Shown piece by piece: positions 26,735 through 38,996 of a DNA stretch of 64,000 bases. Location of the stretch: contig NZ_JAFFSX010000001.1 of NCBI RefSeq assembly GCF_017948485.1, positions 744,001-808,000 on the forward strand, written 5' to 3'. The stretch is from Streptomyces sp. GESEQ-35. Lineage in GTDB: Bacteria > Actinomycetota > Actinomycetes > Streptomycetales > Streptomycetaceae. Numbering within the stretch: the first letter of the stretch is position 1; each line of letters starts with the position of its first letter. The position numbers were made by a program, and so were the translations under genes. Under the pieces are notes generated by a model. The model was not told where the DNA came from and searched no databases. It saw only the letters and a list, made by a program, of their open reading frames with translations.

Positions 26735-28728
26735 ATGAGTCCGACTCCGGCCATCGGCCGCATTCCCGTCCGCAGCGTCCGTCCGGCCGTGGAGCGCGGC
26801 AGGCACCCCGCCAAGGCGGTCGCGGGCGAGACCTTCCAGGTCACCGCGACGGTGTTCCGCGAGGGCCACGACGCGGTCGCCGCGAATGTCGTGCTGACGG
26901 ATCCTCAGGGCCGCCCCGGCCCCTGGACGCCCATGCGCGAGCTGGAGCCGGGCTCCGACCGCTGGGGCGCCGACGTCACACCGGACGCCGTCGGCAACTG
27001 GACGTATCACGTGGAGGCCTGGAGCGATCCGGTGGCCACCTGGCGCCACGCCGCCCGTATCAAGGTGCCGGCCGGAATCGACACCGGCCTGGTCCTGGAG
27101 GAGGGCGCGGAGCTCTACCGCCGGGCGGCAGCGGGCGTTCCGGCGGCCGCGGGCCGTACGGCGGTGCTGGCGGCCGCGGAGACGATGCTCGACGACTCGC
27201 TGCCGTCCGCCGTGCGCCTGGCTGCGGCCTTCGGACCGGAGATGGACGCGGTGCTGGCGCGGTATCCGTTGCGGGAGTTGGTGACCGTGTCGGAGGCGTT
27301 GCCGTTGCTGGTGGAGCGGGAGCGGGCGCTGTTCGGGTCCTGGTATGAGTTCTTCCCGCGTTCGGAGGGCACAGCCGAGGAGCCGCACGGGACGTTCCGT
27401 ACGGCGGCCCGCAGGTTGCCGGCGATCGCCGCCATGGGCTTCGACGTGGTGTATCTGCCGCCGGTCCATCCGATCGGCAGCACGTTCCGCAAGGGCCGCA
27501 ACAACACCCTCAACCCCACTGCGGAGGATGTCGGGGTGCCGTGGGCGATCGGCTCGCCGGAGGGCGGGCACGACGCGATCCACCCTGCGCTGGGCAGCTT
27601 CGAGGACTTCGACTGGTTCGTCGCGCAGGCGCGGGCGCTGGGCATGGAGGTGGCGCTGGACTTCGCGTTGCAGTGTTCGCCGGATCATCCGTGGGTGCAG
27701 AAGCACCCGGAGTGGTTCCATCACCGTCCGGACGGGTCGATCGCGTATGCGGAGAATCCGCCGAAGAAGTACCAGGACATCTATCCGATCGCCTTCGACG
27801 CGGACCTGGACGGGCTCGTCGCGGAGACGCTGCGGGTGCTGCGGTTGTGGATGGGCCACGGGGTGCGGATCTTCCGGGTGGACAATCCGCACACCAAGCC
27901 GGTCGTCTTCTGGCAGCGGGTGCTGGCGGACATCGGCCGCACCGACCCGGATGTGATCTTCCTGGCGGAGGCGTTCACCCGGCCGGCGATGATGCACACC
28001 CTGGCGCAGATCGGTTTCCAGCAGTCGTACACCTATTTCACCTGGCGCAACGAAAAGCAGGAGCTGACGGAGTATCTGACGGAGCTCTCAGGTGAGGCGG
28101 CCGGCTATATGCGGCCGAACTTCTTCGTCAACACCCCCGACATTCTGCACGCGTATCTCCAGCAAGGCGGGCGGCCGGCCTTCGAGGTACGGGCCGTACT
28201 GGCGGCCACCCTGTCACCGACCTGGGGCGTCTACAGCGGCTACGAACTCTGCGAGAACGTGCCCCTGCGCGAGGGCAGCGAGGAATACCTCGACTCGGAG
28301 AAATACCAGCTCAAGCCCCGCGACTGGGCAGCGGCCGAAGCCGCCGGAAACACCATCACCCCGCTCATCACCCGACTCAACACGATCCGGCGCCGCCACC
28401 CCGCACTGCGGCACCTCAGAAACCTCACCTTCCACGGGACCGACAACGACGCCCTCGTCGCGTACAGCAAACGTACGGGCGACGACACGATCCTCGTGGT
28501 CGCCAACCTCGACCCCCACCACACCCAGGAGGCCACGGTCTCGTTGGACATGCCGCGTCTCGGCCTGGACTGGCACGAGTCGGTGTCCGTGCACGACGAA
28601 CTGACGGATGAGACCTACCGGTGGAGCAGGACCAACTACGTCCGCCTGGAGCCCGGCCGGGCCCCCGCGCACGTGCTCCACGTGGAGCGACCGTCCGCCT
28701 CGCCGCAGAACGGAGGGTCAGCAGCGTC

Positions 28729-28732
<4 letters not shown>
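26735..28732 (+). CDS. glgE: Alpha-1,4-glucan:maltose-1-phosphate maltosyltransferase GlgE (Pep1)
   Basis: 665 residues, GH13_3. Transfers maltose from maltose 1-phosphate to the growing alpha-1,4-glucan. Seen: N-terminal beta-sandwich (about 1-110), then the barrel with [18 protein letters not shown], nucleophile Asp in [12 protein letters not shown] (about residue 390), general acid Glu in FLAEAFTRP, and [10 protein letters not shown]. The ATG at 26735 is the only sensible start near GGAGG. First gene of the four-gene operon; its stop overlaps the treS start (ATGA). In Streptomyces and mycobacteria this path replaces or adds to the GlgA path, and toxic maltose 1-phosphate accumulates if GlgE is lost. 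Confidence 0.96.
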
Positions 28733-30447
<1,715 letters not shown>

Positions 30448-30475
30448 GTGTGCGCCGAGGAAAGGACGCGTCACC

Positions 30476-31843
30476 ATGCCGAAGACCGCATCGCTGCAAC
30501 CCGGTCGTACGGCTGTCGCGGGGCCCATGGCCTCGCTCGCCGGGCTGCTGCGCGAATGGCTGCCGCGGCAGCGGTGGTTCGCGGGCAAGGACCGGCCCGT
30601 GACCGACCTCGCCCTGCTGTCCATGACGGAGCTGTATCCGGGCTGTCTGCACCTGCTGGTGCACGCCGGTCCCGCGGGCGTACCCGCCCCCGGCGGCACG
30701 GGTGCTTCCCCGGCCGGCGACTGCTATCAGCTGTTGCTCGGTGTACGCCGGCACCTCTCGCCCCGCCTCGGCCGGGCCCTGATCGGGCGGGCCGAGGAAG
30801 GGCCGCTGGCCGGTCTGACGGTGTACGACGCGCTGCACGACCCGCGCTCGGCACAGCTGCTCCTGGAGCGGCTGCGGCATCCCGGCACGGTGGGCCCTCT
30901 CCGCTTCGAGGCCGCCCCGTCCACGGAGATCCCCGCCGGGCTGCCGCCCCGGCTGCTGGACGCCGAGCAGTCCAACTCCTCGCTGGTGTACGGCGACGCC
31001 TTCATCCTGAAGGTCTTCCGGCGCATCCAGCCGGGCGTCAACCCCGATCTCGAGGTGCCCGGCGCGCTGGCCGGGCTGGGCTGCCGCCGGGTGCCCGCCC
31101 CGGTGGCCTGGTTCCGGACCACGCACCCGCAGGAGGCGACGCTCGGCGTGCTCCAGCCGTATCTGCGCGATGCGTCCGACGGCTGGGCCCTGGCGCTTCA
31201 GGCGCTGTCCTCCGGTGCCGACTTCACCACGCAGGCGCACCAGTTGGGGCAGGCCATGGCCGAGGTGCACCTCGCGCTGGCCTCGGCGTTTCCGGCCGGT
31301 GCGCACGAGGAGAGCAGCCGCGCGGCGGCTGCGATGATCGCGCGGCTGGACGCCGCCGCGCGCTGCGTACCGGCGCTGACGCCGTTCGTCCCCGGACTGC
31401 GGACCGCCTTCTCCGCACTCACGACCTGTGATCCCGGGCCGCCCGCCCAGCGGATCCACGGCGACCTGCACCTCGGACAGGTGCTGCGCGCGGGCCGCGA
31501 GTGGTTCGTCATCGACTTCGAGGGCGAGCCGTCCCGCCCGCTCGTCGAGCGGTGCAGTGCCCAGTCGCCGGTGCGGGACATCGCGGGCATGCTGCGCTCC
31601 TTCGACTACGCGGCCCGGCAGCGCCGACCGTGGCGCCCCGAGTGGGCGCGCCGCTGCCGGGAGGCCTACTGTGCGGGCTACGCCACCCGTGCGGGCTGGG
31701 ATCCACGCAAGAAGCACGGGCTGCTGCGTGCCTATGAGACCGACCGTGCCGTGTACGAAGTGCTGTACGAAGCCAGAAACCGCCCGGACTGGCTCTCGGT
31801 GCCGATGGCGGCGATCGAGCGTCTCGCCGTGAGAGGAAGCTGA
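30476..31843 (+). CDS. pep2: Maltokinase (Pep2/Mak)
   Basis: 455 residues. Phosphorylates maltose to alpha-maltose 1-phosphate, the GlgE substrate. Eukaryotic-kinase-like fold with a maltokinase N-cap ([17 protein letters not shown]), a substrate/ATP region [20 protein letters not shown], the catalytic loop [12 protein letters not shown] and metal-binding [10 protein letters not shown]. The C-terminal [14 protein letters not shown] is family-typical. Starts 28 bases after treS with a GGAAAGGA site and ends 4 bases before glgB, so it is inside the operon. Length is normal for stand-alone Mak. Confidence 0.95.
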   Translation: MPKTASLQPGRTAVAGPMASLAGLLREWLPRQRWFAGKDRPVTDLALLSMTELYPGCLHLLVHAGPAGVPAPGGTGASPAGDCYQLLLGVRRHLSPRLGRALIGRAEEGPLAGLTVYDALHDPRSAQLLLERLRHPGTVGPLRFEAAPSTEIPAGLPPRLLDAEQSNSSLVYGDAFILKVFRRIQPGVNPDLEVPGALAGLGCRRVPAPVAWFRTTHPQEATLGVLQPYLRDASDGWALALQALSSGADFTTQAHQLGQAMAEVHLALASAFPAGAHEESSRAAAAMIARLDAAARCVPALTPFVPGLRTAFSALTTCDPGPPAQRIHGDLHLGQVLRAGREWFVIDFEGEPSRPLVERCSAQSPVRDIAGMLRSFDYAARQRRPWRPEWARRCREAYCAGYATRAGWDPRKKHGLLRAYETDRAVYEVLYEARNRPDWLSVPMAAIERLAVRGS

Positions 31844-31847
31844 AACC

Positions 31848-34052
31848 GTGGCCCTGCGTGACACCTCCCTCCCCGAGCCGTCCGGCCCGCTGCCGCCCAC
31901 GGCCGCGCCTCTGGACCCCGCCGACCGTGAGCGCCTTCTGTCCGGCGCACACCACGACCCGCACGCCCTCCTCGGCGCCCATCCGGTGCCGGGCGGGATC
32001 GCCTTCCGGGCGCTGCGTCCGTTCGCCCGCGCGGTGAGCGTCGTGGCCGACGGACAGCGCAACAGGCTCACCTCGGACGGGGACGGCCTCTTCTCCGCCG
32101 TACTGCCGCTGGACGAGATCCCGTCGTACACGCTGCTGGTCACGTACGAGGACGGGGAGAACGAAGTACACGACCCGTACCGCTTCCTGCCCGCCCTCGA
32201 TGATCTCGATCTGCACCTGATCCGCGAGGGCCGGCACGAGCAGCTCTGGCAGGCGCTCGGCGCCGAGCCCATGACACACCAGAGCGTCACCGGCACCCGC
32301 TTCACCGTCTGGGCGCCGAACGCCCAAGGTGTCCGCGTCGCCGGGGACTTCACCTGCTGGGACGGGACGGCGTTCCCGATGCGGTCCCTCGGGTCGTCCG
32401 GCGTATGGGAGCTGTTCCTCCCCGGCATCGGCGAGGGCGCACGCTACAAGTTCGAGATCACCTCCCGGTACGGCGGCCGCTTCCTCAAGGCCGACCCGAT
32501 GGCCCGCCGAACCGAGGTGCCGCCGGACACGGCGTCCGTGGTGACGGCGTCCGCCTACGAGTGGGGCGATGCGGAGTGGCTGAGGCGGCGCGGTGACGTG
32601 CCCGTGCATGTGGCGCCGTTCTCCGTGTACGAGGTCCATCTGCCGTCCTGGCGACCGGGACTGACGTACCGTCAACTGGCCGAGCAGCTACCGGCCTACG
32701 TCGCGGATCTCGGCTTCACCCACGTCGAGCTGATGCCGGTCGCGGAACACCCCTTCGGGGGCTCCTGGGGCTACCAGGTGACCTCGTACTACGCACCGAC
32801 CGCCCGTCTCGGCACGCCCGACGACTTCAAGTATCTGGTGGACGCCCTGCACCGGGCCGGGATCGGCGTGATCATGGACTGGGTGCCCGCCCATTTCCCC
32901 AAGGACGACTGGGCGTTGGCCCGCTTCGACGGGGATCCGCTGTACGAGCCGGGAGACGAGCGGCGGGCCGAGCATCCGGACTGGGGGACGTACGAGTTCG
33001 ACTACGGGCGCACCGAGGTACGCAACTTCCTCGTCGCCAACGCCGTGTACTGGTGCGAGGAGTTCCACATCGACGGGCTGCGGGTGGACGCCGTCGCCTC
33101 GATGCTCTACCTCGACTACTCGCGCGACTCCGGTCAGTGGACTCCGAATGTGTACGGAGGGCGCGAGGACCTCAACGCGGTTGCGTTCCTGCGGGAGATG
33201 AACGCGACCGTGTACCGGCGGGCGCCGGGAGTCGTGATGATCGCCGAGGAGTCCACGGCTTGGGACGGGGTGACGCGGCCCACCGACAGCGGTGGTCTGG
33301 GCTTCGGGCTGAAGTGGAACATGGGCTGGATGCACGACTCGCTGGGCTACATCCAGCACGAGCCCGTCCACCGCAAGCACCACCACAACGAGATGACCTT
33401 CTCGATGGTCTACGCGTACAGCGAGAACTACGTCCTGCCGATCTCCCACGACGAGGTCGTGCACGGCAAGCAGGCCCTCGTCTCGAAGATGCCCGGCGAC
33501 TGGTGGCAGCAGCGCGCCAACCACCGCGCCTACCTCGGCTTCATGTGGGCCCACCCCGGCAAACAACTCCTCTTCATGGGCCAGGAGTTCGCCCAGGGCG
33601 CCGAATGGTCCGAGGCACACGGGCCCGACTGGTGGCTGCTGGACCCCGCGTACGGCGCCGAGGCAGACCACCGCGGAGTACGGGATCTCGTCCGCGACCT
33701 CAACACGATCTACCGGGCGACTCCGGCCCTGTGGCAGCGGGACACCGAACCGGCCGGCTTCCAGTGGGTCGTCGGAGACGCCACCGAGGACAACGTCTTC
33801 GCCTTCCTCAGGTACGACGCGGAGGGCGCCCCCCTGCTCTCGGTCTCCAACTTCTCCCCCGTCGTCCGCCACGACTACCGCCTCGGCGTCCCGGACTCCG
33901 TCCCCGCCTGGCAGGAGACGCTCAACACGGACTCCTCGGACTACGGGGGCAGCGACGTCACCAACCCGGACCCGGTCAAAACGGAGGGCCAGAGCATCCG
34001 GATCACGCTGCCGCCGCTCGCCACGGTGTGGTGGACGCCGTACATCGTGTGA
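31848..34052 (+). CDS. glgB: 1,4-alpha-glucan branching enzyme GlgB
   Basis: 734 residues. N1 and CBM48 domains first ([32 protein letters not shown]), then the GH13_9 barrel: [19 protein letters not shown], nucleophile Asp in [17 protein letters not shown], Glu in [12 protein letters not shown] and Asp in [13 protein letters not shown]-terminal beta domain ending WWTPY. Introduces alpha-1,6 branches into the GlgE product, also recycling short chains. The GTG at 31848 follows GAGAGGAAG. Last gene of the glgE operon; 125 bases follow before the acyl-CoA ligase. Streptomycetes often have two glgB loci expressed at different developmental phases; which this is cannot be told. Confidence 0.96.
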   Translation: MALRDTSLPEPSGPLPPTAAPLDPADRERLLSGAHHDPHALLGAHPVPGGIAFRALRPFARAVSVVADGQRNRLTSDGDGLFSAVLPLDEIPSYTLLVTYEDGENEVHDPYRFLPALDDLDLHLIREGRHEQLWQALGAEPMTHQSVTGTRFTVWAPNAQGVRVAGDFTCWDGTAFPMRSLGSSGVWELFLPGIGEGARYKFEITSRYGGRFLKADPMARRTEVPPDTASVVTASAYEWGDAEWLRRRGDVPVHVAPFSVYEVHLPSWRPGLTYRQLAEQLPAYVADLGFTHVELMPVAEHPFGGSWGYQVTSYYAPTARLGTPDDFKYLVDALHRAGIGVIMDWVPAHFPKDDWALARFDGDPLYEPGDERRAEHPDWGTYEFDYGRTEVRNFLVANAVYWCEEFHIDGLRVDAVASMLYLDYSRDSGQWTPNVYGGREDLNAVAFLREMNATVYRRAPGVVMIAEESTAWDGVTRPTDSGGLGFGLKWNMGWMHDSLGYIQHEPVHRKHHHNEMTFSMVYAYSENYVLPISHDEVVHGKQALVSKMPGDWWQQRANHRAYLGFMWAHPGKQLLFMGQEFAQGAEWSEAHGPDWWLLDPAYGAEADHRGVRDLVRDLNTIYRATPALWQRDTEPAGFQWVVGDATEDNVFAFLRYDAEGAPLLSVSNFSPVVRHDYRLGVPDSVPAWQETLNTDSSDYGGSDVTNPDPVKTEGQSIRITLPPLATVWWTPYIV

Positions 34053-34177
34053 AGCTCCTGGGGAGGTGACTTCTCCGTTCCTTGCACCACGAGCTGTCAC
34101 CTGGGCTAGATTCGAGCCCGCCGATAACCGTGCTCGTCGGCGAAGTCACACCCGGTAAACAGCAGCAGGAGCAGCGC

Positions 34178-36082
34178 ATGCGCGACTTCGCCCTCGCTCC
34201 CCCGACCACCTCGTCCATGAACGGCGGACTCGCCGACAGCATCTTCGAAACGGCGGCCCACCAACCCACCTTGCCGATGGTCGCGCGCCGCCCCGACCCC
34301 TCCTCCCCGGACTGGGAGGAGGTGACCGCCGTGGAACTCCGCGACGAAGTGGTCGACTTGGCCAAGGGGCTCATCGCGTCCGGGATCCTGCCGGGCAACC
34401 GCGTGGCGATCATGGCGCGCACCCGGTACGAGTGGACGGTGCTCAGTTACGCCCTGTGGGCGGTGGGCGCCGAAGTCGTGCCGATCTATCCGACGGCGTC
34501 CCGCGACCAGATCGAGTGGATCCTGCGGGACGCCGCCTGCGTGGCCATGGTCGTGGAGGACGAGCAGGCCATCATGACGGTCGGCTCCGTGTGCTCGGGG
34601 CTGCCGCTGCTGCGCCATGTCTGGCAGTTGGACGCGGGGGCGCTGGAACAGCTCACCGAGCGGGGTGCGCTCATCCCGCTCACCACGGTCGACTCGCTGC
34701 GCCGCATCGTGATGCCGGACTCCACCGCGGCCATCACCTACACCTCCGGCACGACGGGCCGGCCCCTCGGCTGCGCGCTGAGCCATCGCGGACTGGCGAG
34801 TCCCTGCGACACCCTGCTCGCGGGCTGGGGCCACACGGTGGTACCCCCGGGAGGGCAGGCATCGGTGCTCGCCTTCCTCCCCTTCTCCCATGTGTACGGC
34901 CTGGTGGTTCAGGGGGTGTGCATCCGCGGCGGCATGATGATGGGCCACGAACCGGACCTCAGCGAGGCGGCACTGTCGGCGGCCCTGCGCTCCTTCCGGC
35001 CCACGTACTTCTGCGCCGTCCCGTCCATCTTCGAGAAGATGTACAAGAACTTCCTGCGCACGGCCCAACAGGCCGGCCGCGGCGCGCTGTTCGAGCGGGC
35101 CGCCGACACGGCGCGGGACTTCGCCATGGCCGCGGAGCGGAACCGGCTCGGCGAGGGTCCTGGGCCCGGATTCGATCTGCGGCTTCAGCACGCCCTGTAC
35201 GAGCGGACGGTGTACCGCAAGCTGCGCGCCGCGCTCGGCGGCAGGATGCTCGTGGCGGCATCCGGCGGCTCACCCCTCAACCGCGAACTCTCCCTCTTCT
35301 ACGAGGGCATCGGCATCTACGTGCACGACGCGTACGGCCTCACCGAGACCAGCGGCGGCATCACGGCGCAGCCGCTGGGCCGGGAGAGGTCCGGAACCGT
35401 GGGGAAGGCTCTGCCGGGCACGGACATCCGGGTGGCCGACGACGGGGAGATCCTGGTGCACGGTCCCTCTGTCTTCCACGGCTACGTCAACGACGAGGCC
35501 GCCACGCGGGCTGCTCTGTACGGCGGCTGGCTGGCCACCGGCGACATCGGACGGCTCGATCCCGACGGCTATCTGACGATCACCGGCCGCAAGAAGGAAA
35601 TCATCATCACCAGCGGCGGCAAGAGCGTCGCCCCCGCGCCCCTGGAGCAGCGGCTGCGCATGCATCCCCTGGTCCATCAGGCCGTCGTCGTCGGTGACAA
35701 CCGGCCCTGCGTCGGCGCCCTGATCACCCTGGACCCGGAGTTCCTGGCGCACTGGCGCGGGGTCCTCGCCCTCCCGAGCGACACGCCGAGCCGGGACGCC
35801 CGGGAGGAGAACGCGCTGCGCGAGGAGATCGCTCGTGCCGTGGCGGCGGCCAACAGCAGCGTGTCGCGTTCGGAGTCCATCCGCGTGTTCCGTGTGCTGC
35901 CGGAGCCGTTCGCCCTGTCCAACGGGCTGCTGACGCCGTCGATGAAGCTGCGCCGGGACGCGATCGTCGAGCACTACGCGTTCGAGATCGACGCCATGTA
36001 CCAGGCACGCTCGCGCAGTTGGCGGCAGGGAGCGCCGGATGAGCTGACGGGTTGGGAGGAGTCCGACAACGTTTTCCGGTGA
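34178..36082 (+). CDS. Long-chain fatty-acid-CoA ligase-like AMP-dependent synthetase
   Basis: 634 residues, ANL superfamily of the FadD15 type. Adenylate-binding TYTSGTTGRPLG (P-loop; the usual PKG is replaced by PLG, so the P-loop lysine is missing), FLPFSHVYG, YGLTETSGG, GDIGRLDPDGYLTITGRKKEIIITSGGK with the hinge and a late catalytic-type Lys in TPSMKLRRD. Likely activates fatty acids to acyl-CoA. The ATG at 34178 has AGGAG upstream. It follows glgB but with a 125-base gap that could hold its own promoter. A link to glycogen metabolism is not shown. Confidence 0.88.
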   Translation: MRDFALAPPTTSSMNGGLADSIFETAAHQPTLPMVARRPDPSSPDWEEVTAVELRDEVVDLAKGLIASGILPGNRVAIMARTRYEWTVLSYALWAVGAEVVPIYPTASRDQIEWILRDAACVAMVVEDEQAIMTVGSVCSGLPLLRHVWQLDAGALEQLTERGALIPLTTVDSLRRIVMPDSTAAITYTSGTTGRPLGCALSHRGLASPCDTLLAGWGHTVVPPGGQASVLAFLPFSHVYGLVVQGVCIRGGMMMGHEPDLSEAALSAALRSFRPTYFCAVPSIFEKMYKNFLRTAQQAGRGALFERAADTARDFAMAAERNRLGEGPGPGFDLRLQHALYERTVYRKLRAALGGRMLVAASGGSPLNRELSLFYEGIGIYVHDAYGLTETSGGITAQPLGRERSGTVGKALPGTDIRVADDGEILVHGPSVFHGYVNDEAATRAALYGGWLATGDIGRLDPDGYLTITGRKKEIIITSGGKSVAPAPLEQRLRMHPLVHQAVVVGDNRPCVGALITLDPEFLAHWRGVLALPSDTPSRDAREENALREEIARAVAAANSSVSRSESIRVFRVLPEPFALSNGLLTPSMKLRRDAIVEHYAFEIDAMYQARSRSWRQGAPDELTGWEESDNVFR

Positions 36083-36086
36083 CCGC

Positions 36087-36647
36087 CTACTCCCCGGTCG
36101 TCAGCCGGACCACGTTCGACTGCGCCCCCAGGACGAAGGCCCGCACCCGGTACGAGGCGTCCTTCTCGCCGGGCAGCGTGGCCAGTTCGGTGGAGGTGAC
36201 GTCCGGATCGAGGACCGCGAGCGGTTCGTAGCGGGCGCTGCCCTTCCTGCGGATCTCCAGGAGGAAGCCGTCCTCGTCGGCCGACTCGTCGTTCCAGGTG
36301 AAGCGGATGGTATCCGTGCGGTCGACGCGGGCCGGTTCGGATGTGGGACCGCGATAGGACCGCAGCCGGTAGTGGAACGTCGTGTGCGGGATGAGGTCGG
36401 GGTGCCTGTAGGTCGTCACCTGCCGGGGCAGGTACTTCAGCACCGTGAACGGGCCGTCCGCCTCGGTGGCGAACTCCAGGACGTGGCCCGCGACTCCGGG
36501 CCGGTCGTCGTGCCAGACGAGGTCGATGTCGGTGGGTGTGGTGAGGGCGGCCTTCAGCGGCCGGTCGGGTTCCGCCGCGTGGGTCGTGCAGGCCGACAGC
36601 GCCAGGAACAGCACTGCCGGCACCGCGATACGTGACTTCCTGGGCAT
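36087..36647 (-). CDS. Lipoprotein with two fibronectin type III-like domains
   Basis: 186 residues. Basic N-terminus and hydrophobic core ending in the lipobox LSAC, so Cys at about residue 20 would be lipidated and the protein anchored on the outer face of the membrane. The mature part has two FN3-like repeats: IDLVWHDDRPGVAGHVLEF ... HYRLRSYRGPTSEPA and TIRFTWNDESADEDGFLLEI ... YRVRAFVLGAQSN. No catalytic domain. The ATG at 36647 is fixed by the signal. It lies 13 bases after the secreted protein gene at 36661-37263, same strand, presumably one operon; perhaps it helps display or bind polysaccharide. Confidence 0.85.
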   Translation of the reverse strand: MPRKSRIAVPAVLFLALSACTTHAAEPDRPLKAALTTPTDIDLVWHDDRPGVAGHVLEFATEADGPFTVLKYLPRQVTTYRHPDLIPHTTFHYRLRSYRGPTSEPARVDRTDTIRFTWNDESADEDGFLLEIRRKGSARYEPLAVLDPDVTSTELATLPGEKDASYRVRAFVLGAQSNVVRLTTGE

Positions 36648-36660
36648 ACGGCTACTTGCT

Positions 36661-37263
36661 CTACTTGCGCCAGAAACGGATGCCGCTCCACTCCACGGTG
36701 GCGGTCCCGTTGCCGCTGTTGGTGCGGTAGGCGCCGAACTTGTCGTAGAAGCTGCCGCCGGGGCTGTCGTAGGTGTGCTGGAGCGAGCCGTTGATGTAGG
36801 TGCGGTGCTCGTCGCCGACCACATGGACGGTGTTGACGCGTACGGTCGCGCCGACGGTCCCGGCGTTCGACAGCGTGGCGCCGCCGTGCACCGCGTACAG
36901 CCGGCCGCCGCGCTCGACGGCGAGCATGAAGTACGGACCCGCAGCCGACTCGTTGAAGGTCTGTTTGAGGCTGATCCGGGTGCCGCTGAGGCCGGTGATG
37001 CGGAAGTAGCCCTCGAACTGCCGGGTGCCGCCGGTGTAGGTGGCGTAACGCCGTTCAGCCCGTTGGTCGCCGCTCGCCGTCGAGCAGGTGAGCCGGAAGG
37101 TCAGACCGTCGACCTGTCCGCAGCCGCGTTCCTGCACGGTGTAGGTGGGTGATACGGACGTCCAGCCGCCGGGCTCCACTTCGGCGGCGGCGTGTGGGAC
37201 GGCCAGCAGTGACGCGGCGCAGACCGCGCCGGCCACGGTGACCGTCCGCAGGCGTGGGAACAT
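36661..37263 (-). CDS. Secreted beta-sandwich protein, possibly polysaccharide lyase/lectin-like
   Basis: 200 residues. Signal peptide about 1-28 (MFPRLRTVTVAGAVCAASLL ... AAAEV). The mature part is almost all beta-strand with SLKQTFNESAAGPYFMLAVE, VNTVHVVGDEHRTYINGSL and a terminal FYDKFGAYRTNSGNGTATVE, a pattern seen in concanavalin-A-like jelly rolls such as PL7/PL20 lyases and related lectins. A Lys-Phe-Gly-x-Tyr segment is present but I cannot confirm catalytic residues. The ATG at 37263 has AGGAGG upstream. Co-oriented with the FN3 lipoprotein gene; divergent from NDH-2. Confidence 0.75.
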   Translation of the reverse strand: MFPRLRTVTVAGAVCAASLLAVPHAAAEVEPGGWTSVSPTYTVQERGCGQVDGLTFRLTCSTASGDQRAERRYATYTGGTRQFEGYFRITGLSGTRISLKQTFNESAAGPYFMLAVERGGRLYAVHGGATLSNAGTVGATVRVNTVHVVGDEHRTYINGSLQHTYDSPGGSFYDKFGAYRTNSGNGTATVEWSGIRFWRK

Positions 37264-37578
37264 CCTGCCTCCTGGGGGTGGGGGGTGATCGAGAGGTTCA
37301 CATCCATGAATTTCGATCCCTGTCCTGAACGAACGTTTCGGACGGTAGGCCCAGACCAATCACCCGTCAAGGCATCGCGCACACACCTCATTCACACCGG
37401 TCCGGTGCGCCGGAGCTCCGGGCGGGGCATGGTGGTCATCGACGCGTTCGTCTGCCTGCCGCGCCCAGCTGGCGGAACGGCTGGAGGCACGGTGGGATCA
37501 GAGGTGCGAAGCAGCGATCCAGGGGCATGCGAACAGCGTCCAGTGCGACCGCCTGGAGCCGCAGAAGGGATGAACACC
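37264..37578. other. Divergent intergenic region, no gene seen
   Basis: 315 bases between the secreted protein gene and ndh. It must contain both promoters. An open frame in line with ndh runs through it, but its translation is low-complexity and has no NDH-2 character. An AACGTT core (GAACGAACGTTTCGG at 37327-37341) is the only symmetric element noticed and is weak. Confidence 0.5.
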
Positions 37579-38946
37579 GTGACACGACCCAGGATCCTGG
37601 TGGTTGGCGCAGGCTTCGCCGGAGTGGGGTGCCTACGCCGCCTTGAACGCAAACTCGCCCCGGACGAGGCCGACGTCACCCTGGTGACGCCGTTCGCCTA
37701 CCAGCTCTATCTGCCGCTGCTGCCCCAGGTCGCCTCCGGCGTGCTGACGCCGCAGTCGATCGCCGTCTCGCTGCGCCGCAGCAAGAAGTACCGCACCCGG
37801 ATCATCCCGGGCGGCGCGATAGGCGTGGACCTCAAGGCGAAGGTCTGCGTCATCCGCACCATCAACGGCCAGATCGTCGACGAGCCGTACGACTACATCG
37901 TGCTGGCGCCCGGCAGCGTCACCCGTACCTTCGACATCCCCGGGCTCACGGACCACGCGTTCGGCATGAAGACCCTTGCCGAGGCCGCCTACATCCGGGA
38001 CCACGTCATCTCCCAGCTCGATGTCGCCGACGCCAGCCAGGACCCGGCCGAACGCGCCTCGCGGCTCCAGTTCGTGGTCGTCGGCGGCGGATACGCGGGT
38101 ACCGAGACCGCGGCGTGCCTCCAGCGCCTCACGCACGCCGCCGTCAAGCGCTACCCGCGCATCGACCCCGCCCTGATCAAGTGGCATCTGATCGACATCG
38201 CCCCGAAGCTGATGCCCGAGCTCGGCGACAAACTCGGCCGCAGCGCCCAGGAGATCCTGGGCCGGCGCGGTATCGAGATCTCCCTGGGCGTGTCCATCGA
38301 CAAGGCGGGGCCCGAGGAGGTCACGTTCACCGACGGGCGCGTGGTGCCCACCCGCACCCTGATCTGGACCGCCGGTGTGGTCGCCAGCCCGCTCATCGCC
38401 ACACTCGGCGCGGAGACGGTCCGGGGGCGGCTCGCGGTCACCGCCGAGATGAACCTGCCCGGCCACGACGGCGTCTTCGCGCTCGGCGACGCGGCCGCGG
38501 TGCCCGACAAGGCCAAGGACGAGGAGGGTGCGGTCTGCCCGCCGACCGCGCAGCACGCCATGCGCCAGGGCAAGCACGTCGCCGACAACGTCATTTCGAC
38601 TCTGCGCAACCAGCCGATGTCGCCGTATGTCCACAAGGACCTCGGCCTGGTCGTCGACCTCGGCGGCAAGGACGCCGTGTCCAAGCCGCTCGGCATCGAA
38701 CTGCGGGGCGTGCCCGCCCAGGCGGTGGCCCGCGGCTACCACTGGTCGGCGCTGCGCACCAACGTCGCCAAGACGCGGGTGATGACGAACTGGGTGCTCA
38801 ACGCGCTCGCCGGCGACGATTTCGTACGCACCGGCTTCCAGTCCCGCAAGCCCGCCAAGCTGCATGACTTCGAGTACACCAACGCGTATCTGACGCACGA
38901 ACAGGTACAGGCGCATGTCGAGGGCACGGAGAGGCAGGAACAGTGA
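37579..38946 (+). CDS. ndh: Type II NADH dehydrogenase (NDH-2)
   Basis: About 455 residues. Non-proton-pumping NADH:quinone oxidoreductase of the membrane face. FAD motif VVGAGFAGVGCL at the start, NADH motif VVVGGGYAGTETA in the middle, second FAD contact ALGDAAAVPD, and the quinone-region-like CPPTAQHAMRQGKHVADN. The C-terminal part carries the amphipathic segment usual for membrane attachment. The GTG at 37579 is preferred because AGAAGGG ends 9 bases before it; the ATG at 37570 abuts that site and is the alternative (3 residues longer). The FUSC gene follows after 50 bases. Confidence 0.92.
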   Translation: MTRPRILVVGAGFAGVGCLRRLERKLAPDEADVTLVTPFAYQLYLPLLPQVASGVLTPQSIAVSLRRSKKYRTRIIPGGAIGVDLKAKVCVIRTINGQIVDEPYDYIVLAPGSVTRTFDIPGLTDHAFGMKTLAEAAYIRDHVISQLDVADASQDPAERASRLQFVVVGGGYAGTETAACLQRLTHAAVKRYPRIDPALIKWHLIDIAPKLMPELGDKLGRSAQEILGRRGIEISLGVSIDKAGPEEVTFTDGRVVPTRTLIWTAGVVASPLIATLGAETVRGRLAVTAEMNLPGHDGVFALGDAAAVPDKAKDEEGAVCPPTAQHAMRQGKHVADNVISTLRNQPMSPYVHKDLGLVVDLGGKDAVSKPLGIELRGVPAQAVARGYHWSALRTNVAKTRVMTNWVLNALAGDDFVRTGFQSRKPAKLHDFEYTNAYLTHEQVQAHVEGTERQEQ

Positions 38947-38996
38947 CCCTGCCGCGCTCGACCGACCGGCACTCCTGAGGAGGCGCCCGGCGTGCG

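Noticed and set aside
34064..34102. AGGTGAC/GTCACCT hairpin between glgB and the acyl-CoA ligase gene as terminator
   Set aside because: Arms of 7 bases with a 25-base loop and no T-run are too weak.
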